64,000 bases of DNA from Anas platyrhynchos (taxonomy: Eukaryota > Chordata > Aves > Anseriformes > Anatidae), in the NCBI RefSeq assembly GCF_047663525.1, contig NC_092602.1, positions 3,541,501-3,605,500 on the forward strand, written 5' to 3'. The position numbers and the translations under genes were made by a program. Below, one piece after another: positions 1 through 12,500 of this stretch; positions within the stretch are counted from its first letter, which is position 1, and every line of letters starts with the position of its first letter. Below the pieces are notes generated by a model. It worked only from the letters and a program-made list of their open reading frames with translations. It ran no database searches and was not told the DNA's origin.

Positions 1-10
1 TTCTTCCTAG

Positions 11-2998
11 AGGCATTTTAGTTTGCACTGATGTGATGGCCCGGGGCATAGACATTCCAGAGGTACACTGGGTTTTGCAGTATGACCCACCTAGCAGTGC
101 AAGGTACAACATCAGATCTTAAGAACCTTTACTTGTGCTCATGTTACCCTACTGTTAGATACAAATTGAGAACACAGAGCTGTGGAAAATGCATTTACTT
201 GTTGCCTGAAAGTTGGTCTGAGTTTGTGCAAAATAATGCATGAACAAGGGAGGATGGAACATTGCACTTTAACTTGACATCAGTTACAATAAAAATGGTG
301 TGTCGTGCAGAAGTCAAACAGGTTGTCACCACTTGCACTTGTATGAAGAGGCTTTCTGTTCTAAGGGTTAGTATGAGAATACCAAAGAAGTAATGGGGTG
401 AAACACCAGGGTGAATGAGAGCAGAGAGTGGGTACAGAGCTCTTCGAGGAATGGTACATTGGAAGCTCATTTGAAAGGAGCTTTTCCATGTGATTTAACT
501 TCTATTGCCATAATTCTCCTGTGCGAAAGTTATTAGTTTAGTTCAAAAATAACCGGCACTCTACGTTTTCCATTCCGTCAGATTTGCCCTTTTGCTCACA
601 GCACTTTTGAGTCAGACTGAGTGTCTCTGCTTAAATGAGCTCTGTTTTGTTTCAGTGCCTTTGTGCACCGGTGTGGTCGAACAGCACGGATTGGCAATGT
701 CGGCAGTGCTCTTGTATTTTTGCTTCCCATGGAAGAATCCTATGTTAACTTTCTCTCAATCAACCAAAAGGTTAGTAAATTTTTATTCTGTCAGACAAGG
801 GGACAGGCAAGCTCACCAGAACCTTACTGACAGTGATGTTGAAATCCAAATTCATAGGGCTAAAGGTCACGTGCATAGATAATGTTTTAGCAGTCACATA
901 ATTTAAAAAAAAAAAAAAAAAAAAAAAGACGAGCTGCTTATTAATCACCAAATTCAGCTGTTAGAATGTGATTGCTACCTGTGTTTTTTTTTTTTTTTTA
1001 ACTGAATCTTTGAAAGGAACACGTGATGCATCGATTAAGGAAAGGTTTTTCTTTTCTAACGGTGTGTAGGTTCAGCATTTCCATAAGGCAGCAAGGGCTT
1101 ACACTGCTTCTGCCTCAGATCCTACCCCAGCCACTTTGTGTGCTACACCCTCGGAGCTGCTGAAAAATGGCCAGAACAAATTTGTTCTTGGAATATTTGA
1201 CCTTGAATTATTTCCTGGTCCTGCATTTATGGGATTGAGTTCTCTAGAGGCCTGCTAATGGGAACATAGCTTGATAAGGCATGAGATGAAGGTGTTGCCT
1301 TCTCTTGAGCTGTACTGTGTGAGCTCTTGTGCAGGGCTAGGATGATTGTTTGTGGGGCTAAACAATGAACTGGAGTTTTTAAATGACACAGTAAAAGATA
1401 GAAAACTGGGCTCAAAGCTTACTGAAGATTAACTGGGAAGAAGTGTGTGTTTGAAGTTTCTTTCACAGCACATTTTAAATCGTTCAGCTGAACTTTTTCT
1501 GTTTCTTTTTTTGGTTTTCAGTGTCCCATGCAGGAAATGAAACCGCAGAAAAATGTGTTGGATCTTCTTCCAAAACTGAAGTCTATGGCCCTAGCTGACA
1601 GGGCAGTGTTTGAGAAAGGGATGAAAGCATTTGTGTCTTACATCCAGGCTTATGCCAAACATGAGTGTAATCTGATCTTCCGGATAAAAGGTAATTCACA
1701 GCAGGACTGGTATCTTTTACTGTTCTTCAGAATACAGTGTTTGATTTGGCAAAAAAACCACAACACAGTAGTGTTATTCAGGAGCTACAACTACCCATTC
1801 CTGTTCTCAAAGTTACTTTCTGCAATGTCAGATTCTGACAAAACTCCTATTTTCTCAAGAAAATCAGACAAAAGATTTAATTAGCAAGTTTGACTGAAAC
1901 AGACATAAGCACAAGTAAGTGTGACTTAGCATTGTTACTAGTATAAGTGATAGAATGAAAGATAACTTAAAGAGTCATGAAAAAAAAAAATAACTTTTTA
2001 TCCAGTGGGATAATCTTTATAATTTTTACTTTAACAGATCTGGATTTTGCTACTCTTGCGAAAGGTTTTGCCTTGTTAAAAATGCCAAAGATGCCTGAAC
2101 TAAGAGGAAAATGTTTTCCAGACTTTACTCCAGTCACTGTTAATACAGACTCCATTCCATTTAAGGATAAAAATAGAGAAAAACAGAGACAAAAGCAACT
2201 AGAGCAACTAGAACAACAAAGAAAGGAAAGACAGGAAAGTGGAGGAAAAAAGAAATTAATAAAGAACAAATCCTGGTCAAAGCAGAAAGCCAAAAAGGAG
2301 AAGAAAAAGAAAGCAACAGCTAAAAGGAAACATGAAGAGGTAACTGTGCCCATTCTCTTAAGAAACATGTCATTGTTATAACATAGGTGCATACTTTGAA
2401 AAGGCAGGGAGCAAAGGGATTTTAGTCTACATAAGTGAGATGCACTGCAGAATTACAGACTGAAAATTAACTTTCTAGGCCCTTGACAGGCAAAGTATAA
2501 AAATAAAAAGCATAGAAGAAGCTTTTTAGATCTAAACACAAAAACAACTTACTAGTGGTAGTGAATAATGCTGCCAGCATAGGCTGCATGGGTTTTCCTT
2601 CCACGAGCTCCAGCAGCACTTAATTGGACAGTACTTCGTTGTTGTTACTGCTTTTTAAATTCTCAATAGGTGTAACAGAGTTAGATAGTTTCCTAGGTAG
2701 AACCTGAGTATTATTTCCTGCTTGGACTCTTCTGGCAAAGTGTGGGTTGTAAAATTCTGTTGTGTTCAGATGTATAGAATGAACATGGTTTGGTGTTGAA
2801 TTTAATTTTCTGTTTTTCAACTGCCAACAGGGCTCTGATGTTGACGATGAGGACATGGAAGAGTTGCTGAATGACACAAGACTCTTGAAAAGATTAAAAA
2901 AGGGGAAAATTAGTGAAGAAGAGTTTGAGAAGAGACTAACAGGCACCCAAAGCAAACTGAAAGCAGAAACTGTTGCTGACTTAGAGTCTGAATGTTGA
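11..2998 (+). CDS. DDX55: DDX55 (DEAD-box ATP-dependent RNA helicase), 3' part only
   Basis: Coding exons: 11-103, 656-770, 1522-1690, 2038-2339, 2831-2998 (stop TGA). About 281 C-terminal residues are present; the 5' half, with the ATP-binding motifs, lies left of the window. The first exon carries helicase motif V ([11 protein letters not shown]) and the second begins with motif VI ([10 protein letters not shown]), so the 104-655 intron separates the two. After the RecA2 lobe come the conserved C-terminal extension ([27 protein letters not shown] region is split in two stretches here) and a Lys/Glu-rich coiled tail ending in an acidic [11 protein letters not shown] segment. Known role of the family: nucleolar helicase in large ribosomal subunit assembly. 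All junctions are GT-AG and the frame is continuous. The exon start at 11 follows a pyrimidine-rich tag. Introns show only A and T runs (905-927, about 984-999). Identification is by recalled similarity to human DDX55 and by synteny. Confidence 0.95.
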
Positions 2999-3040
2999 CA
3001 GTTGTTCTAACCAGACTTTTATGTTGATATTGCCTATTTC

Positions 3041-3046
3041 AATAAA
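3041..3046 (+). terminator. DDX55: DDX55 polyadenylation signal AATAAA
   Basis: A canonical AATAAA lies 43 bases after the stop codon, so the 3' UTR would be only about 60-70 nt. It is the first such hexamer downstream of the stop. Cleavage would fall near 3060. Confidence 0.75.
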
Positions 3047-3198
3047 ACAAAACATTTGTAACAAAATAATGATGCAGAGAGCAGAACTGATCTAATTTCT
3101 TCATAAAGGGACCTAACAGGTCGCTTTCTTCAGGTATGTACCACAGATCAGTAAGTGACACCACACTTTACAATGAGTCTGAATGCACCGTAAGGTAT

Positions 3199-3204
3199 TT
3201 TATT
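3199..3204 (-). terminator. EIF2B1: Candidate EIF2B1 polyadenylation signal
   Basis: TTTATT on the plus strand reads AATAAA on the minus strand, about 250 nt past the EIF2B1 stop codon (3454-3456). Use of this site would end the transcript near 3180, leaving roughly 120 bp between the two converging genes. Other minus-strand hexamers closer to the stop were not seen. Confidence 0.55.
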
Positions 3205-3453
3205 TTACAGTATCAAAATATTCCACCCATCTTTAAAACATTTCAGGTCTTCAGAAGCTGTAGCGACTTTTTTTTTTTTAATCAGTGGTCCATCCACTGG
3301 TAATGCTTTGCCTTAAATTCAAGAAGGCTCATAGTTACTTCAATCCTTATAATGTTGTCTTCTTACCACATCCATATAACTTACATCATCTTCCACTTTC
3401 TTACAACTGTGATAGTCGTTGAAGATGACACATTCTGTACAGTGTCCTTTTTG

Positions 3454-6400
3454 TTACAGATAGAGTTTAATAAGTTCATCACTGACAGCTGACGGAGTTA
3501 ACACACCAAGGTCTGTAAACAGTAACGTGATTAGTGATGGTGATGTGTAGTCAATCCAGGGATGCTCCTCTGTTAGATTCGGACTTGTTTTCAGAGTGTC
3601 TGCTTTGTACTAGAAGGAAACGAGACCATTAGTTATTACACATCTGCAAGCTAAAAACCCCTTTTGGGCAAGGGTGGTTGTGAGCAGATGTTTGTGGTAA
3701 AACTGAAGGAAGTCCATTTAAAAATGGCACAGGCTGCCACCTTCGTCCCAACTGTTTTATCTTTTGTACAAACTATAGTCTGTAGTTCTGAAGTGTCTCA
3801 ATCTAGCTATTTCTTGTCCTCAGCTACTCCTCCACCCCAAAGGAACCACTTTAGGAAGTCAGTGATCGTATTAAGACAACTTATGGCTGTCTGACGTTTG
3901 ACTTTACAATGGAGCAACTCCATATTATGTCAAGTAAGCTAGAGTAGACATCCAAATAAATGAAGACGTGCTCAGAAGAAAATTACTCATAGACACGTGA
4001 GTGGATCTTAGCCTGCTACGAAAAAAAAAAAGCATTCCTCTTACCTTAAACTTATCTGGGACATCCCGTTGATTTAGAGGGAAAAGCCTCACAAACTTGA
4101 AACTTTCTGCTACCACATAAAATGGCTTATTCTGAGCTTTGGCGCACACAGCAATTTGATTTGTGCCAATCTGTGGAGACATGTAGAAAACATGCAGACT
4201 TGGTGCTAGGAGGACATAATACTGCAATATTTTTAACAACAAAAAAACTGACATACTGGATAACGCCCCAATAGAGCAAGGATTTTTCAGAAATCCCTGA
4301 CTTCTTCAAATTTTTAGAGTCCAGAGTTTACAGAATGTTATAGTAAACTCACTACTTATTACCTTGTTAATAATGCCTCCACTTTCAACTACACCTTCAG
4401 CACCAACTAAGACCAGGTCCACTTTCTCCATAATGTAGCTGTTGAAGGGGGAAAAAAAGGCATTTTGCACTTAAGCAAGATGTGAGATTCAGAATTGTAA
4501 TAGTTTCTTTTGTCACATTTTGGATTTATACTAAGCAGTAGTAATTTAGTAGTTAGCTTAAAAAAAGCCACAATGATAACACATGGGAAGTAGAAAAAAA
4601 TGTAGCTGTTTTGTTTAGCACCTCAGTTCCTTTTTCCAAATATCCCTGAGATCTAAGATCCCTTAGGTCTGCCTCTATTCTTCATTCTAATAGGCAAACG
4701 TCAAATACTTGTTTTGTAGTAGGCATATTCTGCTAATCATGCACCTAAAGGTGTAACTTGTTTAGCTTGTTTGACGACTATGACAAACTAAGGAACAATT
4801 TCTGTAGTTTGAACAAGCTGCTAGGAACCATACATATAATTTAAAATAAAATTGTGACAAACAATATTAAGGTTTAATGATCAGACTTACCCAACTGCAG
4901 CATCCAGAATCACAGTCACAGGAATATCCAGCTTCCTCAGGGCTTTTGCCATTTTTTGCCTATTGAAATAACACGTTTGAAGCTAAGAAGACTTTTTAAA
5001 GACAATGCTAGAAAAATATTGTCTGAAAGACTGAAACCCGCAACTGCCCATATTGCTTGCCAGCAGTTTTGTACCCCCTAATAGAAAATAAGTTATCCCG
5101 TAGAAATGGAAACATTACAACAAACCCAGCAGAAGTAAAGCGAGGCTGTTTTAACAGTCAGGAATTACAGCTATAGAAAGATGAGTCAGTGAACTATTAA
5201 GATGACAGGTTACTAAGCCCTCTCAGCTTCTCCATCGCCATGATGTAAGAAATAACTACTAGCAATGCACTCCACGCTTTAAGCGAAGCTGATAAATCAT
5301 ACCTACTTAATTTGGCTGAACATACTTGATTCAAGTGAAAGTGGATAGCAACATGTATTATCCAGTATGCAGGATATGCTCTGAAGAGGGAAAGCTTGCT
5401 CTCTTGCTAACAGTAACATACTTTATTTGGCATCTTCAAACAATGTTACCTTGTTATCTAAATGTTTTGCTGTGTGATGCTTAAGACAATGCTGATTATT
5501 TTAGCCTACTTTTGAAGAAGGCAACTAGAAATCAATTATTTACTGTCTCCCGGGGAAACAGGTTGCTTGGCATGGATTGAGAGGTTGTAAACCTTTGAGG
5601 AAAACCTAGGTAAAACTGTAATGAGGATATTAGTATGGGAAATTGCTTGCTAATACTGATATTTCAGTTTTTCAGAATAATATGGTATTATTAGTCATAC
5701 AGTTATCATTTAAAATGCTACAAAATCTCCCATATTTTAAAAAAAGCTAGTAGGATATTTGACGCTAGCTGAAACTTAACCTGCTAACCAAGCTCAAACA
5801 CAAATTAATGAATACTTGCCCTGCTTGGTCTGGCTGTGATTCAGTAACATAAACGCTGAATCGCTTCTTTGACTCAACAGCTGCTTCTAACACTCTGAGG
5901 ACCACTCTTGAGTAGGCATGTGTCAATATTCGCTGTCAGAAAAGATCAGATATTACTTTTTGCTGAAGTTTAAAAAAAACTTTAGTTCTGTTAGTGGTGC
6001 CGGAGCTTTTAATTCACGCATCTGTCAACATCAAATAATAACATGATGTTTGTGTACTATAAAACACAGGATGGCAAACATACTGTGAGATGGACGCTAT
6101 GTGGCCAGCCCTGACACTGTCGGGGGGTGACAATCTAATACTTTAAATGGAAAGTTGATGTTGTGATGCTTCAGCACCTCATAGAAGTAGGCCACAGCTT
6201 AATGCTGAATTGCATGGGAACTGAAGTAGGGGAGGGCAGAAGCCTTAACAAAATAAAGCAGCGGGTGATGTTATCCCTATGTACTTGCAGAAGCCGTATC
6301 AGACAACACTGCCATGAATGTGACTGAACTTCACTCCCCTCCTCTTCTGTTTTTCCATCAGTGCAAGCAGCAAAGCGCCAGAACAAGAGCAGCCCAGCCT

Positions 6401-7050
6401 CGGCCTACTTACAGCACCGTCTCTGATGAACGGATGACAGAGCTTGGCGATTTTGTTCCTCGACAGCGAGACCTTCCTCAGGAAAATCTCCCCGCGCTCG
6501 ATCATGATTTCTTTGCATTTGGAGTAGTCCTGGAAGAGACGGTGAGGCGTCTGCTGCGAGCCCGCTGGGTCTCGGTGCCAGCAGCGTGGCCGAGCGGGAG
6601 GCAGCCGCCCTTACCGAGTACTCCAGCGAGGTGAGGCTGATGAAGCGCAGGAACAGCTCCCCGCCGGAGGAAACGGCCACCGAGGAGTCCACGCGTGACA
6701 GGGTCTCGATGGCATCCAGCAGGCTGCTCCTCAGGCCCTGGATGGTCTCACCTGGCGTGTGTGGGGAGGGCAGAGAGAGGAGCGCGGTCAGGGCCGGGCC
6801 CGGGGGCTGGTGCCTGGCCCCGAGGGGGGGGGGGGGGGATGCCCGGTGCCCACCTCGGTCCCGCTTGAGGAAGCCGAGCAGCGCGCGGATGGCGGCCACC
6901 GCCGAGGCCACGTCGGGGTCGTCCCTCAGCTGCGCCCTGAACGCCTCGATCAGGTCTGAAAGGGAAAAAGGAGGCGCCTCAGGCCCGGCCCGGCCCGGCT
7001 CGGTCCCACCCCGGCCCCGCTGCGCGCCCCCCGGTACCGTCGGTGCTCAT
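3454..7050 (-). CDS. EIF2B1: EIF2B1, translation initiation factor eIF2B subunit alpha
   Basis: Nine coding exons, transcript order: 7038-7050, 6854-6955, 6615-6751, 6413-6529, 5820-5932, 4891-4959, 4363-4438, 4045-4170, 3454-3609 (stop TAA). The total is 302 residues; the human protein has 305. The start is MSTDDLIEAF, colinear with the human start. The alpha subunit is regulatory: as a dimer it joins the decameric eIF2B that recharges eIF2 with GTP, and it senses phosphorylated eIF2 in the integrated stress response. The N-terminal helical part (to about residue 120) contains the [17 protein letters not shown] block. The C-terminal Rossmann-like part contains [29 protein letters not shown] and [21 protein letters not shown]. 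The gene is head-to-head with GTF2H3 and tail-to-tail with DDX55. Its first three introns are very short (82, 102 and 85 nt) and GC-rich; intron 5 uses a GC donor. Apart from short A/T runs I see nothing else in the longer introns. Confidence 0.97.
4960..5819 (-). other. EIF2B1: GC-AG intron (EIF2B1 intron 5)
   Basis: On the minus strand exon 5 ends CAAGCAGG and the intron starts gcaagt; the acceptor is caatag before GCAAAAAATGG. Only this junction keeps the frame (A-G-Q-K-M-A-K-A), matching the human order S-G-K-K-M-A-K-A. No GT donor nearby preserves the reading frame. The remaining donor positions (gcaagt) fit the usual compensation seen in GC donors. The intron is 860 nt. Confidence 0.85.
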
Positions 7051-7107
7051 GGCCGCGCTCCCGGCCGCCTCCCCGCAGCCGTGGGCATGACGCGGCGCCC
7101 CTGGGCG

Positions 7108-7115
7108 TGACGTCA
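7108..7115. promoter_or_regulatory. Full cAMP response element (TGACGTCA), first copy
   Basis: This is an exact 8-bp palindrome, the consensus site for CREB/ATF1-family bZIP dimers. It lies 58 bp from the EIF2B1 start codon and 55 bp from that of GTF2H3. In context it reads gcgTGACGTCAcgc, extending the dyad to 14 bp. Confidence 0.8.
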
Positions 7116-7125
7116 CGCCGGGCCC

Positions 7126-7133
7126 TGACGTCA
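7126..7133. promoter_or_regulatory. Full cAMP response element (TGACGTCA), second copy
   Basis: This is a second exact palindrome, 18 bp centre-to-centre from the first, so the two sites face nearly the same side of the helix (about 1.7 turns apart). It lies 37 bp upstream of the GTF2H3 start codon and may overlap its transcript start. Confidence 0.8.
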
Positions 7134-7170
7134 TTTGGAAGCGCCTCGCAGCGGCGGCAGCGGCAGCGGC

Positions 7171-11352
<4,182 letters not shown>

Positions 11353-11825
11353 CAACACTACGTAAATGCACCATTGTCTCCTCCAGTAATTCCATGAAAT
11401 GGAATGTACTAGAGAAATTGACAGCACTTTTTATAGGATATGAAAGAGAACTGTATGCAGTCTTACAACTTGTTTCTTACTGGATAAATATTTAAATAGT
11501 ATTTTCTACACAGTAACAAAGCGCTGTATTACCATGTAACCTGTGCTGTTTTAAGTACTATTTCTTAATTGTAAGCAGAAGTTGTAGCTTGTTAAGATGT
11601 AGATCTTGCAAAGTTAGAAGGTATTCTTGCCATTGCAAAGCTTCTACCTCCAAGTTATTTTCAAAGATAAAGCTCTGATTGGTTTTAGTCCTATGTTGGT
11701 GTAAAGATAAGTTATGACTACTCCTGATGTGTAGGTTCTGAGTCTTAGCACTGTGTTATTTGGGGACTTTGACATTCTGTTAACCTTTGCTACCTATTTT
11801 TTGAGTGAAACAGGCTCAGTTTCAG

Positions 11826-11835
11826 AATAAATAAA
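11826..11835 (+). terminator. GTF2H3: Overlapping AATAAA signals (proximal), GTF2H3
   Basis: AATAAATAAA contains two overlapping canonical hexamers about 475 nt after the stop. It is the likelier main cleavage signal by position. Confidence 0.55.
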
Positions 11836-12181
11836 CCAAAATTTTCAAGATGGTTTAGAAATCCCCTTCCGTTTAAAGATGTTAATTCTTCTGCATGTGC
11901 ACACTTGCATGTTTTATATTCTTTTATTCCCTTTGATTGTGATTTTCTCCCAGTTGTGTTCTGACTAGTCTTCTCAAAGGAATACAGAAAGTTGTTATTT
12001 CCTACTTAAAAGAACTTTTCTTTCTTAAGGTGCATAGAGGAATTTGTGTAGTCTCAACGCTTGCATCATCAGGTTTTTATCAGCTTAACTTGTAATTAGG
12101 GCCCAACTCTTACTGGCTTGTTTCATCACCGAAAGCCATTTTGTTTGAAGCCTGTATTTATACTTTGTACAAACCATTTGT

Positions 12182-12187
12182 AATAAA
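12182..12187 (+). terminator. GTF2H3: AATAAA signal (distal), GTF2H3
   Basis: A canonical hexamer about 830 nt after the stop and about 135 bp before the TCTN2 CpG-rich region. It may be an alternative end. Confidence 0.4.
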
Positions 12188-12421
12188 ACCTGCTCCTTTT
12201 CTCATACAGTTACTGCTGTGGCTACCACATCTTTTTAAGGGTGAGCCACACGGACTTGTTACAATTCCACTGTGTAAGAGCAGAGGAGGCTTGGGCAGGG
12301 AGGACATCTCTGGAGGAGTCAGGAGGAACCCCGACACCCCGGGCCCGGCCTCGTCCCGGTGGCGGCGCTGCGGTGCCCGCCCTGAGGTGCCGAGGGCCCC
12401 GCCGCCTTCCCGCCCCTTCCC

Positions 12422-12435
12422 GTTGCCATGGCGCC
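12422..12435 (+). promoter_or_regulatory. TCTN2: Near-consensus X-box (RFX site) upstream of TCTN2
   Basis: GTTGCCATGGCGCC matches 12 of 14 positions of the palindromic RFX site GTTGCCATGGCAAC; the left half is perfect. It lies 65 bp upstream of the start codon. RFX factors drive ciliary genes, and TCTN2 is one, so function is plausible but inferred. Confidence 0.5.
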
Positions 12436-12496
12436 GCGCTGCCGCCGCAAAATGGCGGCCGGGCGCCCGGCTTCTCGGCGGCGGGGCCCACCCTGA
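12428..12496 (+). CDS. Upstream ORF in the TCTN2 5' UTR
   Basis: An ATG in good context (gccATGg) opens a 22-codon frame, MAPRCRRKMAAGRPASRRRGPP, ending in TGA four bases before the main ATG at 12501. It is not in frame with TCTN2. If the transcript starts upstream of 12428, it would be the first start codon reached by scanning ribosomes. The peptide itself looks like GC-driven Arg/Pro-rich sequence with no recognisable domain. Confidence 0.4.
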   Translation: MAPRCRRKMAAGRPASRRRGPP

Positions 12497-12500
12497 CGCC

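Larger units (their letters stand above)
7051..7170. promoter_or_regulatory. Bidirectional promoter between EIF2B1 and GTF2H3
   Basis: The two divergent start codons (minus-strand ATG at 7050, plus-strand ATG at 7171) are separated by only 120 bp of GC-rich DNA with no TATA box. Both 5' UTRs and the core promoter must fit in this interval unless untranslated exons lie further out. Two perfect CRE palindromes and a further TGACG half-site at 7088-7092 lie inside. Divergent transcription from one CpG promoter is expected from the geometry; transcription starts cannot be placed from sequence. Confidence 0.85.
11353..12210 (+). other. GTF2H3: GTF2H3 3' untranslated region
   Basis: This is AT-rich non-coding sequence after the stop codon. 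Candidate polyadenylation signals are overlapping AATAAA hexamers at 11826-11835 and another at 12182-12187, the last just before the TCTN2 CpG island. If the distal signal is used, the GTF2H3 transcript ends within about 300 bp of the TCTN2 start codon. I see no other gene here. Confidence 0.6.
12320..12500 (+). promoter_or_regulatory. TCTN2: TCTN2 CpG-island promoter and 5' UTR
   Basis: Base composition switches to strongly GC/CpG-rich at about 12320 and stays so to about 12690. There is no TATA box. The segment includes a near X-box and a short upstream open reading frame. The transcription start cannot be fixed. Confidence 0.7.

Noticed and set aside
905-927. A23 run in the DDX55 intron as the tail of a processed pseudogene or SINE
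   Set aside because: No gene-like or SINE-like sequence or target-site duplication was found upstream; treated as a simple A run.
1967-2392. A 141-codon open frame on the minus strand opposite DDX55
   Set aside because: It mirrors the Lys/Glu-rich DDX55 exon at 2038-2339, whose complement is Phe/Leu/Ser-rich by composition. It has no family signature and no splice context.
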